DNA of 64,000 nucleotides from Oceanobacillus kimchii X50 (lineage in GTDB: Bacteria; Bacillota; Bacilli; Bacillales; Amphibacillaceae). Of the stretch, positions 55,910 through 64,000 are shown piece by piece. A model generated the notes under the pieces. It was not told the origin of the DNA. It searched no databases and saw nothing but the letters and a program-made list of their open reading frames with translations. The position numbers and the translations under genes are program-made. Where the stretch lies: positions 2,344,611 through 2,408,610 of the forward strand of contig NZ_CM001792.1 of NCBI RefSeq assembly GCF_000340475.1, in the 5' to 3' direction. Numbering within the stretch: the stretch's first letter is position 1; each line of letters starts with the position of its first letter.

Positions 55910-57343
55910 ATGGATGATACACAAATAATCCAAATGGATGCGACGCAGCTTTCAAAAGCTATTTTAAGTTCGGAAATTACAAGTTTGGAAGCAGTTGCTG
56001 TATTTATCAAACATATTCATGAAGTAAACCCAATTATAAATGCCGTTGTAGAAGAACGGTTTATTGAAGCTATCGAAGAGGCAAAGGAGTATGACAATTT
56101 ATTAAAGAACGGACAAAAACTTGGGCCATTACACGGCGTTCCAATAAGTATCAAGGAGTCTCTTCACGTTATGGGACTTAAAACGACTGGAGGATTAGAA
56201 CATAGACAAGATTTAATCGCAATTGAGGATGCAGCTGTAGTAAAGAAATTAAAGGCAGCTGGTGCGATTATTTTAGGAAAAACCAATACTCCAGCACTGT
56301 GTTTTTGCCAAGAGACGGACAATAAATTATATGGCCGAACAAATAATCCGTGGGATATTTCTATGTCAGCAGGTGGATCAAGCGGTGGTGAAGGTGCATT
56401 ATTAGCAGTCGGAGGAGCAGCGGTTGGTATTGGTTCAGATGTTGGGGGATCCATTCGTTTCCCAGCCCATTTTAACGGTGTAATTGGTTTTAAACCCGGC
56501 AAAGATCAAATATCTACTGATGGTCATTTCCCTAGTATACAACATGAACTACAAGCACGTATGTTGACGATTGGTCCAATGGGGAAATCCGTACAAGATA
56601 TGAGGTTACTATACGAAATACTAAGTAACTCCAATGTACATACACAAAAATTAAAGGATTTTAAACTGGAAATCTTACCTGGCAATTCCGGATATCCTTT
56701 ATCAAATGAAACCGTTGATTTATTAAATCAATTAGAATATTTTCTAGAAAAATCTTTTCCAACTAAACGGATGGTTCCTCCATACTTTAAAGGCAGTGCA
56801 TTAATTTGGCAAGAAATCATGTCCATTAATGGTAGTAAACTAGTAGAAGATGAAGCATTTAACAATGATCGTTCAGGAGTATATACTTCTTTTTTTAAAG
56901 AAAAATTAACACAAAGAACATCGGTTCATCCGTATTTATCCCGGGCAATTATTGGTGCTAAAATGTTTAAGCCATCTCGTAAAAGAGTGCAAGAAATCAT
57001 AACGATCATAGAGCAGGGCGATGAAATGATAGAAACATACTTAGATAATCGGCTCCTCATATTCCCAGTGTATCATGAAACCGCATTACCTCATGGAAAA
57101 GTATTTAAAGAAATCTTTTCAATGCGTAAAACTTATCTACAATTTATGCCATATGTTGCCTATGCGAATGTGTGGGGACTTCCATCGTTGACAATTCCTA
57201 TTGGTGAATCTAACAATGGGCTTCCAATTAGCATTCAAATAATGAGTAAGTCTGGAAATGAAGATGCCATCTTTCGGTTAGCCAAATTAATTGAGAAAAA
57301 ATATCGTGGATTTAAAATAGCACCAATGCCGAATTTAAAATAG
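55910..57343 (+). CDS. Amidase signature family enzyme
   Basis: The 477-residue protein has the complete Ser-cisSer-Lys triad of amidase signature enzymes: Lys82 (ISIKES), Ser157 (GGSSGG) and Ser181 (DVGGSIRFP). The nearest layout is that of stand-alone fatty acid amide hydrolase-like or GatA-like amidases; no gatB or gatC is adjacent, so it is not the tRNA amidotransferase subunit. Substrate unknown. GAGGAG lies nine bases upstream of the ATG. It is divergent from yutE. Confidence 0.88.
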   Translation: MDDTQIIQMDATQLSKAILSSEITSLEAVAVFIKHIHEVNPIINAVVEERFIEAIEEAKEYDNLLKNGQKLGPLHGVPISIKESLHVMGLKTTGGLEHRQDLIAIEDAAVVKKLKAAGAIILGKTNTPALCFCQETDNKLYGRTNNPWDISMSAGGSSGGEGALLAVGGAAVGIGSDVGGSIRFPAHFNGVIGFKPGKDQISTDGHFPSIQHELQARMLTIGPMGKSVQDMRLLYEILSNSNVHTQKLKDFKLEILPGNSGYPLSNETVDLLNQLEYFLEKSFPTKRMVPPYFKGSALIWQEIMSINGSKLVEDEAFNNDRSGVYTSFFKEKLTQRTSVHPYLSRAIIGAKMFKPSRKRVQEIITIIEQGDEMIETYLDNRLLIFPVYHETALPHGKVFKEIFSMRKTYLQFMPYVAYANVWGLPSLTIPIGESNNGLPISIQIMSKSGNEDAIFRLAKLIEKKYRGFKIAPMPNLK

Positions 57344-57407
57344 TGTAGTCTTCCTTCATATTTTTCAAGGGTATGCGCATACTGAAAAATATAGGGGGAG
57401 TGTTTTA

Positions 57408-57659
57408 ATGAAAAAACAAAAATATGAAGAAATTTCTAATGTTAAAAAGCAAAAAGAGCGTCTTATACCAGAAGAATTTCCTGAGGGGGCTTACGGTTCA
57501 GATATAAATCAAAATGAACCTGTTCAAGGAAAATCAGAACCGTGGCAAGAAGGTCAATATCGTGATAGTGCATTTGTCTATCCAGATCGAGAGAACCATG
57601 AAAAAACAGAGCGTCGAGTTCCTGGTTCACATCCATTAGAAGATGAATCTGAAGAATAA
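57408..57659 (+). CDS. Small hydrophilic protein, unknown
   Basis: An 83-residue, highly charged protein rich in Glu, Pro, Gln and Gly without hydrophobic segments; it is probably disordered. GGGGGAG precedes the ATG and a terminator follows. The motif YGSDINQNEPVQGK and VPGSHPLEDESEE at the C-terminus suggest a conserved small spore-former protein, but I do not recognise it with certainty. Confidence 0.65.
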   Translation: MKKQKYEEISNVKKQKERLIPEEFPEGAYGSDINQNEPVQGKSEPWQEGQYRDSAFVYPDRENHEKTERRVPGSHPLEDESEE

Positions 57660-57664
57660 AGCGT

Positions 57665-57689
57665 GGGGACATTGTTTTGTCCCCTTTTT
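57665..57689. terminator. Terminator downstream of the small hydrophilic gene
   Basis: GGGGACA pairs with TGTCCCC around TTGTTT and is followed by five T. It lies between convergent genes. Confidence 0.8.
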
Positions 57690-57963
57690 ATTTTGGTAAT
57701 TTTTTCAATACAAAATAAGAACAGCCAAAATTACAGTACTCAAGTAAATAATCGTCTAGCGCCGTAATTTTTGAATCAATCGGGGCTTTTGAATTCCTTT
57801 CACCATAAAATCCTTTTAAACGGAGCTGGTCATATCCCCAATCACCAACGATATAATCGTACTTTGCTAATATATCGGAATACCGTTCTTTAATTGTATC
57901 TTCTTGAAAACCATCTTTAATATTTTCGATCATTTCATATTTCTTCCCATTCAATTCAATCAT
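57688..57963 (-). CDS. yutD: YutD family protein (DUF1027)
   Basis: A 91-residue cytosolic protein matching YutD. It contains YDYIVGDWGYDQLRLKGFY and a conserved C-terminal EYCNFGCSYFVLKK with two cysteines. Function is unknown. AAAGGAG precedes the ATG. It keeps its B. subtilis neighbourhood, between yutE/yutF and yutC. Confidence 0.9.
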   Translation of the reverse strand: MIELNGKKYEMIENIKDGFQEDTIKERYSDILAKYDYIVGDWGYDQLRLKGFYGERNSKAPIDSKITALDDYLLEYCNFGCSYFVLKKLPK

Positions 57964-58095
57964 GAATGATCCACTCCTTTATGTGCTTTTAGTTTATCAT
58001 AGTCGATATCACAAAAACCAGAAAAAATTACCTGCATGATTTCTAGGATTTTTATAAAAACTACAAATACTAAAAGTATGGGAGGATATAATGAA

Positions 58096-58650
58096 ATGAT
58101 GAAGATGAAATTGTTAATACCATTATTTTTAATCACTGGCTTATGTTTAGTAGGATGTGGTACAGATGATGCTGCGGATGATACCTCACCTCAACTAGAC
58201 CCAAATAGAAATCAAACAGAACCAGCTGAAACTAATAATAAGTTAGGTTTTGTTCGCTATACAAAAGATGAATTTGCTAATGATGAATCACATGAACATC
58301 GTGCAATCACTATTGACCGTCGGGAAATGGCTGATATGATTTCACGAATTTTATTACAAAATAATCAATATGAAGAAGTTGCTACATTAGTTACTGATGA
58401 AGAAGTTCTAATTGCATTCGAACAGTCAGAAAATATCGCAATAGACGAAGCTATGATAAATGCAAGGAAAACGGCAGAATCCGTGTTACCTCGTTATTAT
58501 GATATTTATACATCTGGTGATAAGTCGTTGATTCAAGATATACAAACCCTTCATTACTCACTGGCGAACGATCCAAATTTCGATTATGATCAAACGGTAC
58601 AAACTATTATAGAAGAAATGAAACAAGATGGAACGCCAGATGACGAATAA
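58096..58650 (+). CDS. yutC: YhcN/YlaJ family sporulation lipoprotein YutC
   Basis: The 184-residue lipoprotein has a signal ending in LVGC (Cys21 from ATG 58096). The YhcN/YlaJ domain follows (ITIDRREMADMISRILLQ), typical for forespore-made lipoproteins. GGAGG is ten bases upstream of the ATG. A two-codon frame (ATG AAA TGA, 58091-58099) overlaps the start. lytH follows after 35 bases. Confidence 0.88.
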   Translation: MMKMKLLIPLFLITGLCLVGCGTDDAADDTSPQLDPNRNQTEPAETNNKLGFVRYTKDEFANDESHEHRAITIDRREMADMISRILLQNNQYEEVATLVTDEEVLIAFEQSENIAIDEAMINARKTAESVLPRYYDIYTSGDKSLIQDIQTLHYSLANDPNFDYDQTVQTIIEEMKQDGTPDDE

Positions 58651-58685
58651 GCAATAGCATTTTAATTAAAAAAGGAGGTGACAAC

Positions 58686-59654
58686 GTGTATCCAAAACAA
58701 ATGCTCACACTATTGGGATTCATACTTTTTATTACTAGTCTCCCATTAACTGTCTTGGCTGAAGAAAATAAAGAAAATGATATTTACGAACAACGTATGG
58801 CTCTTTTCAAAAAAACGGAAGCAATAACACAAATTCCATGGTATTATTTTGCGGCGATTGATAATTACGAAAGAAATATAATTAATAGTGATGAACCTGA
58901 GAAAGTAATATCCATTGATTTTACAGATGAAATTTGGTACGGACTAGGTAATGCTGCTAAAGCTCCTGAAATGGAAATCATTCAAAGTTTTGGTGGTATT
59001 GGAAAAGATGGTAATGGTGACGGTAAAGCACAAATAGACAATGAGGAAGATATTTTATATTCTATGGGTATGTTTATCGAAGAGTATGGATTAAATGAAG
59101 ATGACATCAAGATTGCTCTTTGGGAATATTACAAAAGGGATTTGACAGTGCAAACCATTATGAATACATCTAAAGTATTTAAGGAATTTGGTCACGTTCA
59201 CCTTACTAATCGAGCATTTCCAGTAGATACGAATTATAATTATAGTTTCAATAATACATGGGGTGATCGACGTGGATTCGGTGGTTTACGAATTCATGAA
59301 GGGACCGATATCTTTGCCTCTTACGGCGTTCCAGTTCAATCAACAACATACGGTGTAGTAGAGATGATGGGATGGAATCTTTACGGTGGTTGGAGAATAG
59401 GGATTAGAGACATCTACAATATTTATCATTATTATGCACATATGAATGGTTATAGTGACGATTTAAAAGTAGGTCAAGTTGTACAGCCGGGTGATGTTAT
59501 CGGTAGTGTTGGCTCCACAGGATACGGACCGCCTGGAACATCGGGTAAATTTCCACCACATTTGCATTATGGTATGTATAAAGACAATGGATATAGCGAA
59601 TTCTCATTTGATCCTTATCCTTACTTAAAAAAATGGGAGCGTATGTCTAAATAA
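58686..59654 (+). CDS. lytH: M23 peptidase LytH (YunA), sporulation endopeptidase
   Basis: LytH trims peptide side chains of spore cortex peptidoglycan to single L-alanine in B. subtilis. This 322-residue protein has a signal or anchor (residues 1-25), an EF-hand-like loop (DGNGDGKAQIDNE, about residues 101-113) and a C-terminal M23 domain with HEGTDIFA and HLHYG as zinc ligands. Translation starts at GTG 58686, after AAAGGAGGTG. It follows yutC; the lipA gene found between them in B. subtilis is absent. Confidence 0.93.
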   Translation: MYPKQMLTLLGFILFITSLPLTVLAEENKENDIYEQRMALFKKTEAITQIPWYYFAAIDNYERNIINSDEPEKVISIDFTDEIWYGLGNAAKAPEMEIIQSFGGIGKDGNGDGKAQIDNEEDILYSMGMFIEEYGLNEDDIKIALWEYYKRDLTVQTIMNTSKVFKEFGHVHLTNRAFPVDTNYNYSFNNTWGDRRGFGGLRIHEGTDIFASYGVPVQSTTYGVVEMMGWNLYGGWRIGIRDIYNIYHYYAHMNGYSDDLKVGQVVQPGDVIGSVGSTGYGPPGTSGKFPPHLHYGMYKDNGYSEFSFDPYPYLKKWERMSK

Positions 59655-59676
59655 AACGAGTTAAATTCAAGATGGT

Positions 59677-59717
59677 AAAAAATCCACTTCCTATTGTTGT
59701 TAGAAAGTGGATTTTTT
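59677..59717. terminator. Bidirectional terminator between lytH and the NSS transporter operon
   Basis: AAAAAATCCACTT and AAGTGGATTTTTT form a perfect 13-base stem around a 15-base loop. Confidence 0.88.
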
Positions 59718-59718
59718 C

Positions 59719-59829
59719 TTAATTATTTTCCGTTTTACCCTTTCGAATGGTATTCCATATACTAGCCGCTAATCCGCCCCAAAGAATTACCATTCCAATT
59801 ATCATTACTGTAATTGCACTAGCCGACAT
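59719..59829 (-). CDS. Small subunit of an NSS-family transporter (MetS-like)
   Basis: A 36-residue protein begins directly after the stop codon of the transporter gene (TAA then ATG). It has one membrane helix (AITVMIIGMVILWGGLAA) and a charged end (NTIRKGKTENN). This matches the methionine/alanine importer small subunits that partner NSS permeases such as Corynebacterium MetP/MetS. GGAGG lies eight bases upstream, inside the transporter gene. Confidence 0.82.
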   Translation of the reverse strand: MSASAITVMIIGMVILWGGLAASIWNTIRKGKTENN

Positions 59830-61365
59830 TTATTTTGCCTCCTTATCTTGTTCGGTATATTCAGTCAATTCATCGGATTTCCATTTTGTTAATGACAGAA
59901 CTATACCGATTACTAATGCCGCGATAGCTACTGTCCATCCTCCAAATGCAACAAAGGCATTTGCATATCCCTCATAATTTCCTGTAGCTGTATCAAACTC
60001 TCTTAACAAGTTTTGCTTAAATAATCCGAGCATCATATATCCCATTACAATCGGAGTAATAATTGTTAAACAAATAGTCCACCATGATCCTAATCGGATA
60101 TCCGAAACACTATTAGCATGCGACTTTAATACATTTGACTTGCGTAATATCCAAGCAATTAGTACGACCTCAACCATTCCTAACATCGCTACTCCAAATT
60201 GATTGATAAAATAGTCCACTACATCTAAGAAATGTAATCCTCCACGACTAGCAAATAATAGTGAAATAACTGCAGCTAATCCACCACCGAATAATACTGC
60301 TTTTGTACGTGTAATTTTAAATTTATCTACTAAAGCTGATACATATGCTTCTGTAATAGATACTAATGATGTTATTCCTGCTAAAGTTAAGGATACAAAG
60401 AATAATACACCAAACAAGCCATTAAATGCGGGTAATTCATTAATAATAGCTGGGAAAACAACGAAAGCGAGTCCTACTCCACCAGCTACAACTTCATCTA
60501 CTCCTACTCCTGAAGATGCAGCCATAAAACCTAATACACCAAAAACTCCAATTCCTGCTAGTAATTCAAAACCAGAGTTACCGAAACCAACAATAAAAGC
60601 ATTATTTGTGATATCTGATTTTTTCGGTAAATAACTAGAATAGGTGATCATGATTGCAAAAGCAATGGATAAACTAAAAAAGATTTGGCCATATGCAGCA
60701 ATCCATACATCAGGTTCAAGTATTCTGCTAAAGTCTGGAGTAAAGAATGCATTTAAACCTTCTGCTGCTCCAGGCAATGTTACTGCACGGATAACAATTA
60801 CTAAAAACACTATAACTAGAAGTGGTATAAATATACGGTTAGCTACTTCAATACCTTTCTTTACACCACGGAATAAAATTCCCAATACAAGAACCCAAAC
60901 TACAATCAAAGGTATTAATACTCCTGGAACTAATCCGCCTACTTGGCCAGGTACATCTGCTAGATGTAAATAATCTCCAAACAAAAATCCTTCTGTATCT
61001 TCTCCCCAAGATAGATTAAATGAGAAGAAAGAATATGAAATTGCCCAGGCAATAATGACAGAGTAATATGTCGATATAACAAAGGCAACTAAAACCGCCC
61101 ACCAACCTACGAATTCTGATTTCTTGTTCATTCTACTAAATGTCAATGGAGCTGATCCTCTATATTTATGCCCCATTGTAAATTCCATGATTAATATCGG
61201 TATTCCGGCAGTTAATAATGCAAATAGGTATGGAATAAAAAACGCTCCTCCACCACTTTCGTAAGCCACGGAAGGAAATCTCCATATATTACCCAAACCA
61301 ACTGCAGAACCCACTGCTGCTAAAATAAATCCAGCACGTGTTCCCCATTGTGACCGATTTTCCAT
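59830..61365 (-). CDS. Sodium-dependent NSS/SNF transporter (MetP-like)
   Basis: The 511-residue neurotransmitter:sodium symporter family protein has about twelve helices and the family start WGTRAGFILAAVGSAVGLGN with IWRFP. NSS proteins import amino acids with Na+. The tiny gene directly downstream resembles MetS, which points to methionine/alanine transport of the MetPS type; direct evidence for the substrate is lacking. AAGGGGGAAAG precedes the ATG. Confidence 0.9.
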   Translation of the reverse strand: MENRSQWGTRAGFILAAVGSAVGLGNIWRFPSVAYESGGGAFFIPYLFALLTAGIPILIMEFTMGHKYRGSAPLTFSRMNKKSEFVGWWAVLVAFVISTYYSVIIAWAISYSFFSFNLSWGEDTEGFLFGDYLHLADVPGQVGGLVPGVLIPLIVVWVLVLGILFRGVKKGIEVANRIFIPLLVIVFLVIVIRAVTLPGAAEGLNAFFTPDFSRILEPDVWIAAYGQIFFSLSIAFAIMITYSSYLPKKSDITNNAFIVGFGNSGFELLAGIGVFGVLGFMAASSGVGVDEVVAGGVGLAFVVFPAIINELPAFNGLFGVLFFVSLTLAGITSLVSITEAYVSALVDKFKITRTKAVLFGGGLAAVISLLFASRGGLHFLDVVDYFINQFGVAMLGMVEVVLIAWILRKSNVLKSHANSVSDIRLGSWWTICLTIITPIVMGYMMLGLFKQNLLREFDTATGNYEGYANAFVAFGGWTVAIAALVIGIVLSLTKWKSDELTEYTEQDKEAK

Positions 61366-61531
61366 TTACTTTCCCCCTTAAAATCAAAAATAGTAATAGC
61401 CTGTTTCTTTATTAATATGTAGAATAATATCAATTATTATTACTTTCAGACTATTATAATTGTATTATATCTTGTTCTCCTATTTTGTCAAACGGTTCTG
61501 ATAATTTAGAAGGAGTTTTGTAAAGATTAAA

Positions 61532-61575
61532 AATCACATGAGCAATAGGGATCCTATACGCTCATGTGATTCTTT
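61532..61575 (-). terminator. Terminator of the NhaC-family transporter gene
   Basis: AATCACATGAGC and GCTCATGTGATT form a perfect stem; the minus strand continues with TTTTTAATC. Confidence 0.85.
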
Positions 61576-61585
61576 TAGTCATTCT

Positions 61586-63154
61586 TTATTCATTAGTTGT
61601 TTTTTCTTTTCTTCGGTCAACTACTACTTTCTTCAGTATTAATACAATAATACTCATTAGTACAATTGTGACTAGTAAGGAAAGTAACGTAGAGTGAGTG
61701 TAACCTACTAAGGTAAATCCAACTATTGCGGATACTGCAGCTATCGTCGCATAAGGCAATTGTGTAAGTACATGGTCTATATGATTTGCACCTGCACCTG
61801 TAGAGGATAGTACAGTAGTATCTGATATTGGAGAACAATGATCACCAAACACTGCTCCAGCAAGTACTGCTGCAAGTGCTGGTAACAATAAACTACTATC
61901 CGTATTAACCATAATGTTAGCAGCTATTGGAAGCATAATACCAAATGTTCCCCAAGATGTTCCTGTTGATAAAGCCATTATTGCGGATATTATAAATAAT
62001 ATAACGGGTAACAACGACACATTAATTGAAGCATTTTCAACTAATCCAGCTAAGTAATCTCCTGTTCCAATACTTCCAATAATTGCTCCAATCATCCAAG
62101 CTAGTAGAAGAATATTTATTGCAGGAATCATAGTTTTTGCACCTTCAATTAATATTTTTCCTAACTCTGAACGCGGTACCTTTTGAGAAAAATAGAACAC
62201 AGCGGCAACTACTACAGAGGAAAGACCACCTAATATTAAGGATAGATTAACATCTGTATTTGCAAAGGCATCAACTAAGCCATAACTAGACGCCGCTATT
62301 ACACCTGTGGTATACATTGAACCAATTGTAACAATAAATAACACAATAATTGGTACTAATAGGTGGTATACTTTACCATCTTTATGTGGATCAAAAACAT
62401 CACCTAAATCTCCGGCAACACTGTCTTGTTCTGGGTTAAGAAGCTCTCCCTCTTTTTCAGCTCTTTTTTCATGTGTATGCATTGGTCCTAAATCCAAACG
62501 GAAATACGCTACAATAAATACAAGTATAATTGCAGATATGGCATAGAAATTCAAAGGAATCATTTGTATGAATGCTTCAAATGGTTGATACTCTGTAATT
62601 TCATTAGCCGCGAATAAAGTCCCTAACGTCCCAATAATATATGCTCCCCAACTAGAAATCGGGGCTAACACAGTAACAGGAGCAGAACTAGAATCAATAA
62701 AATAAGCAAGTTTTGCACGCGATATTCGATGTCGGTCTGTTAACGGCCTAGCAATTTGACCAACTGCTAAACTATTAAAATAGTCATCAATAAAAATAAT
62801 TATTCCAATAACAGCTGTCATTACTTGTGCACCAGTTCTTGTCTTTACTCGTTTCATCATCCAATCCCCAAATGCTCTACTTCCACCTGATGCTTGTAAA
62901 AATGCTGTTAATATACCTAGAAGTAATAAAAATCCTAGGAGAAATATATTTCCTACTTGCCATCCGTCTTCAGCATAAAATATGGTGTAAAATACTTCCC
63001 AAATCTCTGTGATTGAGGATAAAATATTAAAATTGTGAATTAGTAGTGCCCCTACAATAATTCCAGTACCTAATGATATTAATACATTACGTGTAATAAT
63101 CACTAAAAGTAGCATAATCACTGCAGGAATCAGCGAATAAATCGTACCTTCCAT
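61586..63154 (-). CDS. lysW: NhaC-family transporter, candidate lysine transporter LysW
   Basis: This 522-residue protein with about eleven helices belongs to the NhaC Na+/H+ antiporter family (FIDDYFNSLAVG, GTSWGTFGIMLPIA, FGDHCSPISDTT). GGAGG precedes the ATG at 63154. A lysine riboswitch controls it. Comparative genomics has proposed NhaC-type genes under this riboswitch as lysine transporters (LysW), so lysine uptake coupled to Na+ or H+ is more likely than housekeeping Na+ extrusion. Biochemical proof is not visible here. Confidence 0.85.
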   Translation of the reverse strand: MEGTIYSLIPAVIMLLLVIITRNVLISLGTGIIVGALLIHNFNILSSITEIWEVFYTIFYAEDGWQVGNIFLLGFLLLLGILTAFLQASGGSRAFGDWMMKRVKTRTGAQVMTAVIGIIIFIDDYFNSLAVGQIARPLTDRHRISRAKLAYFIDSSSAPVTVLAPISSWGAYIIGTLGTLFAANEITEYQPFEAFIQMIPLNFYAISAIILVFIVAYFRLDLGPMHTHEKRAEKEGELLNPEQDSVAGDLGDVFDPHKDGKVYHLLVPIIVLFIVTIGSMYTTGVIAASSYGLVDAFANTDVNLSLILGGLSSVVVAAVFYFSQKVPRSELGKILIEGAKTMIPAINILLLAWMIGAIIGSIGTGDYLAGLVENASINVSLLPVILFIISAIMALSTGTSWGTFGIMLPIAANIMVNTDSSLLLPALAAVLAGAVFGDHCSPISDTTVLSSTGAGANHIDHVLTQLPYATIAAVSAIVGFTLVGYTHSTLLSLLVTIVLMSIIVLILKKVVVDRRKEKTTNE

Positions 63155-63238
63155 AGCTTTTACCTCCAAATAAATATTTGGTGATGGAGATAATACTCGA
63201 AATGCTCTTGATGTGAAGCAACGTTGCTATTTTTAAGC

Positions 63239-63480
63239 ACAAAAAAAACAACGACAGAAAATAACCATCATTGTTTTACCAACAAACGTTATCCTCCATT
63301 TCGATCAGTAGTTCTCCATGCACATATTCTTGCATGACAGTGCATCTTTTATTCAAAGATGTACCAGCAATAATAAGCGTGACCCTTATTATGCTTCGGC
63401 AAACAACCCTTCCACCAACTTTCATCGTTGTCATCCTCTTGTTGATTACTAATGTTGTATGCTCCTCTACCTCACCGATC
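63239..63480 (-). promoter_or_regulatory. Lysine riboswitch (L-box) with terminator
   Basis: On the minus strand the L-box signatures are in order: GGTGAGGTAGAGGAGC, then GGAAGGGTTGTTTGCCGAAG, ACTGTCATGC and GTGCATGGAGAACTACTGAT. P1 is closed by GATCGGT and ACTGATC (aptamer about 63303-63480). A terminator follows (AACAATGA with TCGTTGTT and a T run, 63239-63277). Lysine binding should switch off the downstream transporter. Confidence 0.93.
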
Positions 63481-63506
63481 TGATAAGGCATTATTCAATT
63501 ACTAGT

Positions 63507-63535
63507 AATATACTATATTATTCATCATTCTGCAA
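63507..63535 (-). promoter_or_regulatory. Promoter of the lysine-riboswitch transcript
   Basis: TTGCAG (63530-63535) and TATATT (63507-63512) on the minus strand are 17 bases apart. The -35 element overlaps the 3' end of yunB. Confidence 0.6.
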
Positions 63536-64000
63536 ATCATCCTTTGGTATTGCTATATCTGGTAATCCATCCCCACCATAGAAATCGGGTACTTTCCCCA
63601 TGATTGCACCACTATCTAAATATAGTTCTGTATGAACGGTTGTTACATCTGAAGTAAATGGAACAATGATTTGTACATCTGCTTCTATATTCACATACAA
63701 AGTAACCCATGATCCATTAATGCCAAATTCTTCGGTTTCTCTTACTACATTTGTTCTCACATTTCCAATTACTTGCATATTAATTGGTATTCTCGGGCCA
63801 AGATTAGATAGTACCGAATTACCTGTCACTTGTCCAAGAGGGATCTCAATGAGAGTTGGATCAATAGCAGCACGACCCTCAGCACTTCCATCATCGTTCA
63901 ATGGTTCTTCCAGATTATATTTAAAACTTAAAGGCTTCCCTTCATTTACATGTACAAAGAACTCTTCAACACGATCTGTAGCAACTCGATTAATTTCACT
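63518..64000 (-). CDS. yunB: Sporulation protein YunB (5' part beyond the window)
   Basis: The reading frame is open to the right edge, so only the C-terminal 160 residues are visible (running on from VATDRVEEFFVHVNEGK). The sequence matches YunB, a sporulation protein made in the mother cell of Bacillus: LIEIPLGQVTGNSVLSNLGP and IMGKVPDFYGG. A TTG at 63901 is internal and not the start. It lies beyond lytH, as in B. subtilis, but transporter genes are inserted between. Confidence 0.88.
   Translation of the reverse strand, partial: SEINRVATDRVEEFFVHVNEGKPLSFKYNLEEPLNDDGSAEGRAAIDPTLIEIPLGQVTGNSVLSNLGPRIPINMQVIGNVRTNVVRETEEFGINGSWVTLYVNIEADVQIIVPFTSDVTTVHTELYLDSGAIMGKVPDFYGGDGLPDIAIPKDDLQNDE

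Noticed and set aside
63271..63491. Two reading frames (one per strand) upstream of the NhaC-family gene
   Set aside because: They cover the lysine riboswitch; the conservation pattern is that of an aptamer, not of a protein.
1..64000. tRNA, rRNA, CRISPR arrays, prophage and insertion sequences
   Set aside because: None were recognised: no cloverleaf-like clusters, no regularly spaced repeats, no transposase, integrase or phage structural genes.

Overview
The window is low-GC, AT-rich Bacillaceae DNA. Gene content and order match two stretches of the Bacillus subtilis chromosome joined together: the ytwF-leuS-ytqB-ytoA-metK-pckA-ytlACD-ytkD-men-yteA block and the yugO/yugI/pgi-patB-kapB-yui/yum-yut-lytH-yunB block. 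Sporulation genes (yutH, yutC, lytH, yunB, kapB), Na+-coupled transporters and Firmicutes-type riboswitches suggest a spore-forming, salt-adapted genus such as Oceanobacillus. This is an inference from content and synteny; no database search was possible. No rRNA, tRNA, CRISPR array, prophage or complete insertion sequence was seen.

Layout. 1-10 kb: rhodanese, a secreted protein, leuS behind a Leu T-box, the tRNA methyltransferase mnmM, small unknown genes, a gamma-carbonic anhydrase-like protein, an orphan ECF sigma factor and metK behind a SAM riboswitch. 10-15 kb: pckA with a CcpN-like operator, an intergenic repeat, and a NitT/TauT-type ABC transporter operon (ytlA-ytlC-ytlD). 15-24 kb: ytkD, two unknown genes, the menaquinone operon menF-menD-menH-menB-menE (minus strand, no menC) and divergent menA-yteA. 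24-33 kb: ribU under an FMN riboswitch, eutH, a 1433-residue bacillopeptidase F-type protease, an M42 aminopeptidase and a thioredoxin-fold protein. 33-39 kb: potassium channel, S1-domain protein, pgi and a 704-residue single-chain protein that reads as an ECF sigma factor fused to a membrane-anchored anti-sigma-like part. 38-48 kb: patB, Cu/Zn superoxide dismutase, kapB, ptsH, deoD, bioY and the yuiD-yuiC-yuiB-yumB-yumC group. 48-64 kb: polysaccharide deacetylase, Fe-S assembly genes (yutM, yutI), dapF, the yut sporulation group, a SufR-like regulator, an amidase, lytH, an NSS transporter with its 36-residue small subunit, a lysine-riboswitch-controlled NhaC-family transporter, and yunB running off the right edge.

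The genes are mostly housekeeping, with metabolite-sensing RNA leaders on leuS (tRNA-Leu), metK (SAM), ribU (FMN) and the NhaC-family gene (lysine). The most unusual item is the sigma/anti-sigma-like fusion at 36357-38471, preceded by a sequence resembling an ECF-type promoter. Second is the ECF sigma gene at 7833-8345, whose conserved N-terminus can only be reached from a non-standard ATT (or ATC) start codon. Several dispersed intergenic repeats and long-stem terminators fill the gene-free stretches.
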